Below, one piece after another: positions 1 through 7,495 of a stretch of DNA of 41,170 nt (position 1 is the stretch's first letter; every line of letters starts with the position of its first letter). The translations under genes were made by a program, and so were the position numbers. Source of the stretch: Acanthamoeba sp. SK_2022b (Eukaryota; Discosea; Longamoebia; Acanthamoebidae). The notes below the pieces were generated by a model that did not search any database, was not told the origin of the DNA, and worked only from the letters and a program-made list of their open reading frames with translations. The DNA is taken from NCBI GenBank assembly GCA_027943245.1, contig JANDJZ010000435.1, positions 1 to 41,170 on the forward strand. The letters are read 5' to 3'.

Positions 1-8
1 AAATTGTG

Positions 9-27
9 ACTCTAACAGTGATAGAGT
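9..27. promoter_or_regulatory. tet operator, copy 1
   Basis: The 19-bp sequence ACTCTAACAGTGATAGAGT is a near-perfect palindrome matching the known tetO consensus (ACTCTATCAnTGATAGAGT) with one off-consensus base in the left half. It is the outer of two operators left of tetR. A divergent tetracycline efflux gene on the minus strand would start beyond the left edge. Confidence 0.88.
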
Positions 28-45
28 ATGGAGTATTCCACAGTT

Positions 46-64
46 ACCCTATCAGTGATAGAGA
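46..64. promoter_or_regulatory. tet operator, copy 2, overlapping the tetR ribosome-binding region
   Basis: ACCCTATCAGTGATAGAGA differs by one base from the Tn10 tetO2 sequence. It ends one base before the tetR start codon at 66, and its GAGAG tail is the only Shine-Dalgarno-like sequence for that start. TetR bound here would block its own promoter and leader, so autoregulation is expected. Confidence 0.9.
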
Positions 65-65
65 G

Positions 66-707
66 ATGAGCGAAAAAAATACTGCGGCGCGTTTAACGCG
101 TGAAACGGTCCTGCGCGGGGCGCTGGCGTTACTGGATGACATCGGCATCGATGCCCTGAGCACCCGCCGCCTGGCGCAGCATCTGGGCGTGCAATCCCCC
201 ACGCTCTATTGGCACTTCAAAAACAAGGCCGAGCTGCTGAAGGCGATGGCGGAAACCATCATGTTGGACCACCGCGAAGAGGTGCCCGCCGACATGCCCT
301 GGCAGGCCTGGGTGACCGCCAATGCGATCAATTTCCGCCGCGCGTTGCTGGCTTACCGCGACGGGGCGCGCCTGCACGCCGGCACCCGGCCGCAGGAACC
401 GCAATTCGCCATCATCGAGGCCAAGGTGGCGCTGCTGTGCCGGGCGGGCTTTACGCCGGAACACGCCGTTAATCTGCTGTTCGCCGTCGGGCGTTTTGTG
501 GTGGGTTGGGTGCTGGAAGAGCAGCAAATGCAGCCCGATGATGCGCTGAACGAAGCCGATCGCCGGCGCTACCCGCTGCTGTGTGGAGGCTGGGAAAAGC
601 TGCAGGACAAGGGGGCAGACGCGTTGTTCGAAGCCGGCCTCCGGCTGTTGGTTGACGGCGCCGAGGCCGCGTTGACGAACGCCAATAATCACGGCGCGCA
701 ATCATAA
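66..707 (+). CDS. tetR: TetR family tetracycline repressor
   Basis: A 213-residue DNA-binding repressor expected to hold off a divergent tetracycline efflux pump until tetracycline-Mg binds. The N-terminal helix-turn-helix (about residues 5-50) has the typical signature LSTRRLAQHLGVQSPTLYWH followed by KNKAELLKAMA, very close to classical TetR proteins. The rest fits the all-helical TetR C-terminal drug-binding and dimer domain, and the length is normal for the class (about 205-220). The start was set at ATG 66; a longer frame from GTG 6 would run through both operators. The two tetO sites directly upstream make the assignment firm. Chromosomal tetR-tet(41) is known from S. marcescens and is the likely identity, but the pump gene lies off the left edge and cannot be confirmed. 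Confidence 0.93.
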   Translation: MSEKNTAARLTRETVLRGALALLDDIGIDALSTRRLAQHLGVQSPTLYWHFKNKAELLKAMAETIMLDHREEVPADMPWQAWVTANAINFRRALLAYRDGARLHAGTRPQEPQFAIIEAKVALLCRAGFTPEHAVNLLFAVGRFVVGWVLEEQQMQPDDALNEADRRRYPLLCGGWEKLQDKGADALFEAGLRLLVDGAEAALTNANNHGAQS

Positions 708-800
708 AACCAGGCTTATCTATAGGAAATTTATAGAAAATACCCACTTTTCGTTAAAGCCATGGCGGCTACATTCCCTTAACATTATCAAGTCTTTTGA

Positions 801-815
801 TGATAATTATTAGCA
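801..815. promoter_or_regulatory. Probable Fur box upstream of the molybdenum hydroxylase operon
   Basis: TGATAATTATTAGCA matches the 7-1-7 Fur inverted-repeat consensus (TGATAATnATTATCA) at 13 of 14 specified positions. It lies in the 175-bp gap between tetR and the 2Fe-2S subunit gene, about 70 bp before the start codon. A second nested repeat, ATTATCA at 784-790 facing TGATAAT at 801-807, shares its left part. Fur control of iron-sulphur and haem enzymes is reasonable, but no promoter was placed with confidence. Confidence 0.6.
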
Positions 816-882
816 CGCTGCACAATTATTCATCGCAGTGATGTTACGGATTAAATCCGTTTGCTTAAGGGATAGTTTCACC

Positions 883-1356
883 ATGGAAATCAATGTTAAC
901 GGCCGGGTGGTTCCACTCGGCGATATCTCGCCCGACACCCCGCTGCTGTACGTTTTACGCAACGATCTGCAATTGAACGGCCCCAAATACGGCTGCGGCC
1001 TGGGGGAGTGCGGCGCCTGCACGGTGCTGATCGACGGCGTCGCCGCACGCTCCTGCTCAATGCCGCTGTCCGCCGTAGGAAAAAAATCCGTCACCACGCT
1101 CGAAGGCCTGAGTACACCGGAGGCGCTGCATCCGGTGCAGCAGGGGTTTATCGATGAGCAGGCGGCGCAGTGCGGTTACTGCACCAACGGCATGATTATG
1201 ACGCTGGTCGCGCTGTTCGAGCGCGAGCCGGAGGCGGACGAACAAACCATCAAGAAAGAGCTGGCCTACAACCTGTGCCGCTGCGGCACGCATATCGAGA
1301 TCCTGCATGCCGCCGAGCGCGCCCGCGATCTGCTGGCCGCGCGGAGGCAAGCATGA
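883..1356 (+). CDS. 2Fe-2S subunit of a xanthine-oxidase-family molybdenum hydroxylase (IorA-like)
   Basis: A 157-residue small subunit that carries two [2Fe-2S] clusters and passes electrons from the molybdopterin subunit. The N-terminal plant-type ferredoxin cluster is visible as CGLGECGAC plus a later cysteine in AARSC; the C-terminal helical cluster is visible as CGYCTNGM and NLCRCGTH. The length is typical of the isoquinoline 1-oxidoreductase alpha / aldehyde oxidase small subunit family. The ATG at 883 was chosen because AAGGGA (867-872) precedes it at a workable distance; a GTG at 838 would add 15 unlikely residues. The stop overlaps the start of the next gene by four bases (ATGA), indicating translational coupling. 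There is no own export signal, so it is probably carried out with its Tat-signalled partner. The substrate is unknown. Confidence 0.92.
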   Translation: MEINVNGRVVPLGDISPDTPLLYVLRNDLQLNGPKYGCGLGECGACTVLIDGVAARSCSMPLSAVGKKSVTTLEGLSTPEALHPVQQGFIDEQAAQCGYCTNGMIMTLVALFEREPEADEQTIKKELAYNLCRCGTHIEILHAAERARDLLAARRQA

Positions 1357-3611
1357 GCCGCCTCGAACTGACCCGCCGCCAACTGCTGCAGGCCGGCGGT
1401 GTGGTAATGGTCAGCAGCCTGCTGCCCGTGCCGTTTAACGCCTTCGCCGCCGAGGCGGTTGCATCGCCCGCCGAGCTGCCGCTGGATCGGGTGGACAGCT
1501 TTATCAGCCTCACCGCCGACGGCCGGGTGACGGCGTTCAATGGCCACGTCGATCTGGGCACCGGCATTCGCACCGCGCTGGCGCAGATCGTCGCCGATGA
1601 AATTTGCGTGCCGTTCGAGCAAGTCACGATGATCCTTGGCGATACGCAACGCACGCCGGATCAGGGGCCGACCATCGCCAGCGCCACCCTTCAGGTGACG
1701 TCGGTGCCGCTGCGACAGGCGGCGGCGCAGGTGCGGCACCTGCTGACGGCGCTGGCGGCCAAAGCCTTCGAACTGCCGGCCGAACAGCTGACGGCGGCGG
1801 CGGGGCAGGTATTTGTGACCGGGAACCCAGGGCGATCGCTGAGCTATGCGCAGCTGGCGAGTGGGCAAAATCTGCACGTGATGCTGGATAAAAACGTGCA
1901 GCTGAACAGTGAACGGCAGAACCAGTATGTGGGCCGCGCCGTGCCCCGGATCGATATTCCGGCCAAGGTCAGCGGTGGGCTGACCTACGTACACGACCTG
2001 CGCTTGCCCGGCATGCTGCATGGCCGCGTGGTGCGCCCGCCATACGCAGGCGCCGACAGCAGCGCGCCGTTGGGCAGTGGCCTGCTGTCGGTGGATAAAA
2101 GCTCGATCGCGCACCTGCCGGGCATCGTGAAACTGGTGGTGATCAACGATTTCATCGGCATCGTGGCCGAGCGCGAGGAGCAGGCAATCGCCGCCATGCG
2201 CCAACTGAAAACCACCTGGCAACCCTGGGCCGGATTGCCGGATCTGTCGCCGGAAGCGCTGCCCGCCGCGCTGGAGGCCAATCCGAAAACCGACCGCGTG
2301 CTGCGCGACGACGCGGGCACGGACGCCGCGTTGGCATTGCTGCATACCGAAGTGCAGGCCGACTATGTCTGGCCTTACCATCAGCACGCCTCGATCGGCC
2401 CTTCCTGCGCGGTGGCGGAGGTCAAAGACGGGCGGGCGCAGGTGTGGTCCGGCACGCAAAACCCACACGATCTGCGCAAAGATATCGCCAGGCTGCTCGA
2501 GCTGCCGCCTGGGCAGGTGCACATCACCCGCATGGAGGCTTCCGGCTGCTATGGCCGCAACTGCGCCGACGACGTCTCGGCGGACGCGGCGCTGCTGGCA
2601 CGGGCCACCGGCCGACCGGTGCGCGTGCAGCTGATGCGCGAACAGGAATCCGGTTGGGAGCCGAAGGGCACCGGCCAGCTGATTCGGGTGCGCGGCGGCC
2701 TCGATGCGCAAAACCGGGTGGCGGCCTACGAATTGAAAACCAGCTATCCCTCCAACAATGCCGTGACCTTGCCGCTGGTGTTGACCGGCAAAGTGGCCAA
2801 CCGGGCCGACGTGCAGCAGATGGGCGATCGCACCGCCATTCCGCAATACGAGTATCCGCACATGCGGGTCGTCTGCCAGGACGCCGCGCCGATCGTGCGG
2901 GCTTCGTGGATGCGCGGCGTTTCGGCGCTGCCCAACGTGTTCGCCCATGAGTCCTGGATCGACGAGCTGGCCTGGCGCGCCGGCGAGGATCCGATCGCGT
3001 TTCGTTTGCGCTATCTGAACGATCCGCGTGCGGTGGCCTTGATTGAAGCCCTGAAACGGCAGGCGAACTGGCAAGACGGCCCGGCGCACCGGGCGCGCGC
3101 CGCCGGCGCCGAAGTGGTGAGCGGCCGGGGCTTCGCCTACGCGCGCTATTTCCACAGCAAGTTCCCCGGCTTCGGCGCCGCCTGGGCGGCCTGGGTGTGC
3201 GATCTCAGCGTCAACCGCCGCTCCGGGCAGATCACGCTCGATAAAATCTTCGTGGCGCATGACTGCGGCCGCATGATCAACCCGGCCGGGGTACGCCATC
3301 AGGTGCACGGCAACATTATCCAGTCCGCCAGCCGGGTGCTGAAAGAGTTTGTGACCTTCAACGAGACGGGGGTGACGTCATTGGACTGGGGCGGCTACCC
3401 GATCCTGCGCTTCGACGAACTGCCGCAGATCGATATCCAGCTGATCGACCGCCCGGAGGAAGCGCCGATGGGCGCCGGAGAATCCGCCTCGGTGCCGAGT
3501 GCCGCGGCGATCGGCAACGCGCTGTTTGACGCGCTCGGCGTGCGCCTGCGCGAGGTGCCGTTTACGCCGGCGCGGGTGCTCGCCGCGCTGCGCGCTCAGG
3601 CCGGCCATTAA
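1353..3611 (+). CDS. Molybdopterin-binding subunit of aldehyde/isoquinoline-type oxidoreductase (IorB-like), Tat-exported
   Basis: A 752-residue catalytic subunit of a molybdenum hydroxylase that oxidises an aldehyde or N-heterocycle with water as the oxygen source. The N-terminus reads LTRRQLLQAGG followed by a hydrophobic stretch ending near AFAA, a Tat signal for export of the folded cofactor-loaded enzyme. Family motifs are visible: EASGCYGRNCADD, VRASWMRGVSALPN, and near the C-terminus PMGAGESASVPSAAAIGNAL with the conserved catalytic-type glutamate. The length suits the IorB / periplasmic aldehyde dehydrogenase family. It overlaps the 2Fe-2S gene and is followed 28 bp later by a three-haem cytochrome c gene, the arrangement of periplasmic enzymes that feed electrons to the respiratory chain rather than to NAD or oxygen. 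The natural substrate cannot be read from sequence. Confidence 0.92.
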   Translation: MSRLELTRRQLLQAGGVVMVSSLLPVPFNAFAAEAVASPAELPLDRVDSFISLTADGRVTAFNGHVDLGTGIRTALAQIVADEICVPFEQVTMILGDTQRTPDQGPTIASATLQVTSVPLRQAAAQVRHLLTALAAKAFELPAEQLTAAAGQVFVTGNPGRSLSYAQLASGQNLHVMLDKNVQLNSERQNQYVGRAVPRIDIPAKVSGGLTYVHDLRLPGMLHGRVVRPPYAGADSSAPLGSGLLSVDKSSIAHLPGIVKLVVINDFIGIVAEREEQAIAAMRQLKTTWQPWAGLPDLSPEALPAALEANPKTDRVLRDDAGTDAALALLHTEVQADYVWPYHQHASIGPSCAVAEVKDGRAQVWSGTQNPHDLRKDIARLLELPPGQVHITRMEASGCYGRNCADDVSADAALLARATGRPVRVQLMREQESGWEPKGTGQLIRVRGGLDAQNRVAAYELKTSYPSNNAVTLPLVLTGKVANRADVQQMGDRTAIPQYEYPHMRVVCQDAAPIVRASWMRGVSALPNVFAHESWIDELAWRAGEDPIAFRLRYLNDPRAVALIEALKRQANWQDGPAHRARAAGAEVVSGRGFAYARYFHSKFPGFGAAWAAWVCDLSVNRRSGQITLDKIFVAHDCGRMINPAGVRHQVHGNIIQSASRVLKEFVTFNETGVTSLDWGGYPILRFDELPQIDIQLIDRPEEAPMGAGESASVPSAAAIGNALFDALGVRLREVPFTPARVLAALRAQAGH

Positions 3612-3639
3612 CCCCCCGTAACGAACAAGGACAGCAAAG

Positions 3640-4938
3640 ATGAGTAAGATGAAAAAAATCGTCGGGTGGGGTGGCTTCACGGCGATCGCCGTTGTGGTGG
3701 CCGGCGTTGTCGCCAGCTGGCAACCGGAAATCGCGCCGCTCGCCGCCGATGCGACGCACCGTTTCAGCGAGGCGCAGATCGCGCGCGGCAAAACGCTGGC
3801 CGATCTCGGCGATTGCGCGGTGTGCCACACCCGTTCGGGCGGTGAGCGCAACGCCGGCGGGTTGGCGATGGAGATCCCCTTCGGCACCATTTACACCACC
3901 AACATCACGCCGGACGTGGAAACCGGCATCGGCAGCTGGAGCTATGCGGCGTTTGAACGCGCCATGCGCCACGGCGTCGATCGCCAGGGCCGCTACCTTT
4001 ACCCGGCGTTTCCCTATACCGCCTTTACCCGCACGAGTGACGACGATCTGCAGGCGCTGTACGCCTACCTGATGTCGCAGCCACCGATCAACTCCCGGCC
4101 GCCGGCCACCGATCTGCACTTTCCGTTCAATATCCGCCAGGGCATCTTCGCCTGGAACCTGCTGTTCCTGACGCCGGGCGCGATGCAGGAAGACCCGGCC
4201 CAAAGCGCCGCCTGGAACCGCGGCGCTTATCTGGCCGAAGGGCTGGGGCACTGCAGCGCCTGCCACTCGCCGCGCAACGTGCTGTTCGGCGAGAAAACAG
4301 GTAGCGACCACCTGGCCGGCGGCGTGGCGGAAGGCTGGACGGCGCCGGCGTTGACCGGCCGCTCGCCTGCGCCGCTCAATTGGACGCAGCAGGATCTGGT
4401 CGATTTTATGCGTACCGGCTACTCGGCCAACCACGGCGTGGCCGCCGGCCCGATGGCACCGGTGATCGAAGAAGGGTTGTCCCGCTTGCCGCAGGCCGAT
4501 CTGCAGGCGATCGCCGTCTATCTGCGCAGCTATCATCCTGAAACGGCGGCGGGCGCGACGGCGGCCGCGTTGAACGCTCAGGCGGAACGGCAGGTGGAGC
4601 CCCTGAGCTCGCAAGGCGCGCGGCTGTTTTCCGGCGCCTGCATGGCTTGCCATGCGCAGGAAAAAGGCGCACAGATGGCAGGAGTACGGCCGTCTCTGGC
4701 GCTGAACACCAACCTGTTTGCCGAGGCGCCGGACAACGCCATTCGCGTGGTGCTGGATGGCATACAGCGGCCGGCGAACGCCGAACTGGGCTATATGCCG
4801 GGCTTCCGCCATAACCTGGATGACGTGCAGATCGCTATCCTGCTCAACTACCTGCGGCAGCACTACGCCGGTCAGGCGCCGTGGCCCGATCTGGCGGCGC
4901 AGGTCGGCCGCCTGCGCGCCGAAACCGCGCAGAAATAG
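3640..4938 (+). CDS. Three-haem cytochrome c subunit of the periplasmic dehydrogenase
   Basis: A 432-residue membrane-anchored cytochrome c. One N-terminal hydrophobic segment (about residues 8-26) acts as signal or anchor. Three haem c attachment motifs are present: CAVCH at residue 59, CSACH at 205 and CMACH at 334, so there are three consecutive cytochrome domains, as in the cytochrome subunit of acetic-acid-bacterium alcohol dehydrogenase and related gluconate and aldehyde dehydrogenases. Later methionines (for example in GYMPGFRH) are candidate axial ligands. AAGGA stands before ATG 3640. It is third in the operon and is the obvious electron acceptor for the upstream molybdenum hydroxylase, passing electrons to ubiquinone or an oxidase. 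Confidence 0.92.
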   Translation: MSKMKKIVGWGGFTAIAVVVAGVVASWQPEIAPLAADATHRFSEAQIARGKTLADLGDCAVCHTRSGGERNAGGLAMEIPFGTIYTTNITPDVETGIGSWSYAAFERAMRHGVDRQGRYLYPAFPYTAFTRTSDDDLQALYAYLMSQPPINSRPPATDLHFPFNIRQGIFAWNLLFLTPGAMQEDPAQSAAWNRGAYLAEGLGHCSACHSPRNVLFGEKTGSDHLAGGVAEGWTAPALTGRSPAPLNWTQQDLVDFMRTGYSANHGVAAGPMAPVIEEGLSRLPQADLQAIAVYLRSYHPETAAGATAAALNAQAERQVEPLSSQGARLFSGACMACHAQEKGAQMAGVRPSLALNTNLFAEAPDNAIRVVLDGIQRPANAELGYMPGFRHNLDDVQIAILLNYLRQHYAGQAPWPDLAAQVGRLRAETAQK

Positions 4939-5007
4939 CCGCCGAGGGCTGGACAGGCGCGCCGCGTTGGCGACAATAGGGCCTTTCACATGGACAGAGG
5001 CAGTAAA

Positions 5008-5613
5008 ATGAATACGTTAGACGCAATCCGCCAGCGCCGCGCCACCAAGCAGTTCGATACGCAGCACGTGATGACGCTCGAAGAGAAAAAAGCGTTGCTG
5101 ACTATCGCGCTGCAGGGCGCACCCAGCGCTTTTAACCTGCAGCACTGGCGCCCGCTGCTGATCGAAGATCGCGCTCAGCGCGAGAAAATTCGCGAGGCGG
5201 CGTGGGGGCAGGCGCAGGTGACCGACGCATCGATGCTGGTCGTGCTGTGCGGCGATCTGTCGAGCTGGGAGTCACAGGTAAAAAACGTTTGGGCCGAGGC
5301 GGCGGAGCCGGTACAGCAGTTCATGATCCCGGCCGTCGATCAGTATTATCGCGGTAAGCCACAGGTGCAGCGCGACGAAGTGATGCGCAGCAGCGGCATC
5401 TTCGCCCAGACGCTGATGCTGGCGGCCAAGGCGCAGGGCTACGACTCTTGCCCGATGGACGGGTTTGATTTCGACGCCGTGGGCGAAATCATCAACAAAC
5501 CGGCGCACTATCAGATCGCGCTGATGGTCGCCATCGGTAAGGCGGCGGGGCAACCTTATCCGCGCATCGGCAAACTGCCGTTCGACGACGTGGTAAAAAC
5601 CGACCGTTTCTGA
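5008..5613 (+). CDS. Nitroreductase family protein
   Basis: A 201-residue FMN-dependent NAD(P)H oxidoreductase of the nitroreductase fold. The N-terminal AIRQRRATKQFDT is the typical FMN-phosphate binding segment, PSAFNLQHWRPLLI is the PS-x-N-x-Q-P-W-like active-site loop, and GYDSCPMDGFD followed by ALMVAIGKA is the usual C-terminal part. Family members reduce nitroaromatics, quinones or enals. The start at 5008 follows AGAGG at a good distance; an upstream in-frame ATG at 4990 has no ribosome site. It lies 69 bp after the cytochrome gene and directly before a strong terminator, so it may be the last gene of the operon or have its own promoter. Confidence 0.88.
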   Translation: MNTLDAIRQRRATKQFDTQHVMTLEEKKALLTIALQGAPSAFNLQHWRPLLIEDRAQREKIREAAWGQAQVTDASMLVVLCGDLSSWESQVKNVWAEAAEPVQQFMIPAVDQYYRGKPQVQRDEVMRSSGIFAQTLMLAAKAQGYDSCPMDGFDFDAVGEIINKPAHYQIALMVAIGKAAGQPYPRIGKLPFDDVVKTDRF

Positions 5614-5632
5614 TCTGAACGGTGAATGACAA

Positions 5633-5664
5633 AAGGGAAGGCTTGCGCCTTCCCTTATTTTTTT
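5633..5664. terminator. Strong rho-independent terminator, probably bidirectional
   Basis: AAGGGAAGGC (5633-5642), loop TTGC, then GCCTTCCCTT (5647-5656) form a perfect 10-bp stem followed by A and seven T on the plus strand. On the minus strand the stem is followed by four T. It closes the nitroreductase transcript and also overlaps the stop codon of the small minus-strand frame at 5655-5726. Confidence 0.93.
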
Positions 5665-5726
5665 GCGACGCACAGTTCGTTCCAGTAGCTGAAACGGATG
5701 CGCCGTTGCAGGCGGTGATGCCACAT
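5655..5726 (-). CDS. Candidate 23-residue basic peptide
   Basis: A short frame starting MWHHRLQRRIRF and ending CVAKK (23 residues). It has an excellent ribosome-binding site (AAGGAGTG, minus strand, ending six bases before the ATG at 5726), and its stop codon abuts the terminator hairpin, whose minus-strand side also ends in a T run. A good ribosome site, compact frame and immediate terminator make a real small gene plausible. It is rich in arginine, histidine and tryptophan and has no membrane segment. It could be a free small protein or an attenuation-type leader without a downstream gene. I do not recognise it. Confidence 0.45.
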   Translation of the reverse strand: MWHHRLQRRIRFSYWNELCVAKK

Positions 5727-5822
5727 AGAACACTCCTTCTACCCTACACGGTTTAAATAAATAGCACCGCGCCGGGCGCAAGACGAATGCCTTATTGTGC
5801 ATAGCTTGCCCGCCGGATGGGA

Positions 5823-6395
5823 TTAGCGGTATTTATTGACGTTGGCCACGGCGGAATCTAAAGACGTTACCTTATATTTCCAATAGGTTATTTTATTGGC
5901 CTGCGCTGCGCCCACCGCACCGAAATAGGTTTGCCACGCCGTGGCGCTGGTCAACAAATCGCTAAACATCTGCCCCAGGTCGGTCACGCTCCAGACTGTA
6001 CGGTAGCCTTTCACCGCAGAAGGCGCCGGCGGCGTATGTTGAACATAGCCGCCAACCGAATACCGGTTCTCGTAGGCCATAAATACGGTGTAAACCCGTC
6101 CGTGCGGCGCCGTATGCTGGTACCAGGGGATCACCACAAAATGGTGGACGGGCGGGCCAATCATGAAATGCCAAACGGCGGTTTCCGAGTTCGCCCCAGA
6201 GAACCCCAGCGCGATATTGATATTCTTTTGCATGTCACGGTTATTTTCGATCGTGGTTCCGGCCCCGCTATCGTCCTGCGTTTTGCCATAAACGGCCCGG
6301 CTCATTTGGGCGGGAACGCCAGGGCAATTATTTATTGCCATCAGAGAATTATTGCTGACGATGGCATTGATTAATGTCTCACCGGTATTGCTCAT
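5823..6395 (-). CDS. Hypothetical protein, possible cysteine-peptidase fold
   Basis: A 190-residue protein with no recognised name. There is no signal peptide or membrane segment. GGAG lies upstream of ATG 6395 on the minus strand. Base composition is clearly less GC-rich than its neighbours, and the upstream flank is AT-rich, suggesting acquisition. Seen directly: an early single cysteine, Cys24, in INNCPGVPAQMSRAVYG; a His-His followed by hydrophobics in VHHFVVIPWYQ (His84/85); and AYENRYSV near residue 110. A cysteine at a helix start, then a histidine leading a hydrophobic strand, then an acid/amide residue is the order found in papain-like peptidases and amidases. That reading is inference only. 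It is followed by no partner gene on its own strand except the small frame at 5655-5726. Confidence 0.75.
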   Translation of the reverse strand: MSNTGETLINAIVSNNSLMAINNCPGVPAQMSRAVYGKTQDDSGAGTTIENNRDMQKNINIALGFSGANSETAVWHFMIGPPVHHFVVIPWYQHTAPHGRVYTVFMAYENRYSVGGYVQHTPPAPSAVKGYRTVWSVTDLGQMFSDLLTSATAWQTYFGAVGAAQANKITYWKYKVTSLDSAVANVNKYR

Positions 6396-6424
6396 ATTGA
6401 TATTTCTCCACGCGCAAGGTAAAT

Positions 6425-6457
6425 ATTCTAATTATTTTCATGCTTAATAATTAGAAT
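6425..6457. repeat. 12-bp perfect inverted repeat upstream of the 190-residue gene
   Basis: ATTCTAATTATT (6425-6436) and AATAATTAGAAT (6446-6457) are perfect reverse complements separated by nine bases. The repeat lies 30-62 bp upstream of the minus-strand gene start at 6395. There is no T run, so it is better read as an operator for a dimeric regulator or a leader hairpin than as a terminator. Confidence 0.6.
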
Positions 6458-6528
6458 GGATTAAATAGGCTGAGTGGCGGCATCGATAATAAGGTTAGAC
6501 ATAAAACGCCTTCGGCATTCGTTTATGC

Positions 6529-7440
6529 TCATTTATTTTTCTGTCTCACGACGGCAGGCTCGGCTGCTGTTGAGATTGAATGGCGTTTATAAAACATCAT
6601 GCCCGCCGCGGCGCCCAGGATCGCCAGCGTGCCCAGCAGCTGCAGCAGGCTGAGGCGGTGGCCGAACACCGCCCAGTCCACCACGATCGCCACCGCCGGG
6701 TAGATGAACGACAGGGCGCCGACCAGGGCCGTGGGGATCTTCTGAATGGCGCCATATAGCAACGTGGACATCAAACCGGTATGCACCAGGCCGAGGGTCG
6801 CCAGCAGCAGCCAGTCGAGGGGGGCCGCAGGCGGCGTAGCCAGGCCGGCGAACGGCGCCAGCGCCAACGCGCCGACGGTCAGCTGAATCAACACGATCAG
6901 CTGCGGCGGCAGCGCGGCCAGCTGTTTGACGATCGCCGCCGCAATGGCGTACATCAGGGCTGCGCCCAGCGCCAGCGCCACGCCGAGCAGGTAGCCATCG
7001 CCGCTGCCGCCGTTTTGCCGGCCGGCGACGATCAACACCATCCCCGCGAACGCCAGCAGAAGCCAGCCCAGCCGATCGGCCGTCAGTTTTTCGCCGAACA
7101 GCAGCGCCCCCAGCGCCACCAACATGAACGGCTGAACGTGGTAGGTGACGGTGGCGACAGCGATCGAAGCATGCTGATAGGCGGCAAACAGCAGCGTCCA
7201 GTTGAGCACCAGGGCGATCCCCCCCAGAATGGCGAAGGCCAGCTGGCGGCGGTTGATCGCGCCTTGTTTCAACTGACCGAGTGCGGCGCAGGTCGCCAGC
7301 ATGGCTAGCGCGCCGAACGCGCAGCGCCAAAACACCACCGTCGCAGGCGGCTGCCCCAAAACGAGCACCGGCCACCCCACGGTGCCGGAGATGGTCATGG
7401 CGAGGATCATTTGCACTGCACCGCGCGTTTTCGTTTTCAT
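6529..7440 (-). CDS. EamA/DMT family transporter
   Basis: A 303-residue inner-membrane protein of the drug/metabolite transporter superfamily, likely an exporter of amino acids or other small metabolites. The sequence shows about ten hydrophobic segments in two EamA repeats; typical pieces are VVFWRCAFGALAML, TYHVQPFMLVALGALLFGEKL in repeat one and LSFIYPAVAIVVDWAVFGHRLSLLQLLGTLAILGA in repeat two. Length is normal for the ten-segment class. It starts at ATG 7440 and is divergent from the XRE/cupin gene at 7570, which is its probable regulator. The substrate cannot be told from sequence. Confidence 0.9.
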   Translation of the reverse strand: MKTKTRGAVQMILAMTISGTVGWPVLVLGQPPATVVFWRCAFGALAMLATCAALGQLKQGAINRRQLAFAILGGIALVLNWTLLFAAYQHASIAVATVTYHVQPFMLVALGALLFGEKLTADRLGWLLLAFAGMVLIVAGRQNGGSGDGYLLGVALALGAALMYAIAAAIVKQLAALPPQLIVLIQLTVGALALAPFAGLATPPAAPLDWLLLATLGLVHTGLMSTLLYGAIQKIPTALVGALSFIYPAVAIVVDWAVFGHRLSLLQLLGTLAILGAAAGMMFYKRHSISTAAEPAVVRQKNK

Positions 7441-7495
7441 GTTGTTTCCTTCGTTGCCTGGCCGTACTTGTGGTGAAGCGGCTTAATCATTAAAA

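Noticed and set aside
1266..3308. 680-codon minus-strand open frame opposite the molybdopterin subunit gene
   Set aside because: It is a GC-rich antisense shadow: histidine/arginine-rich low-complexity translation, no ribosome site, and fully opposed to a well-recognised gene.
3562..4989. 475-codon minus-strand open frame opposite the cytochrome c gene
   Set aside because: Antisense shadow; the plus strand carries three CxxCH motifs and a signal anchor.
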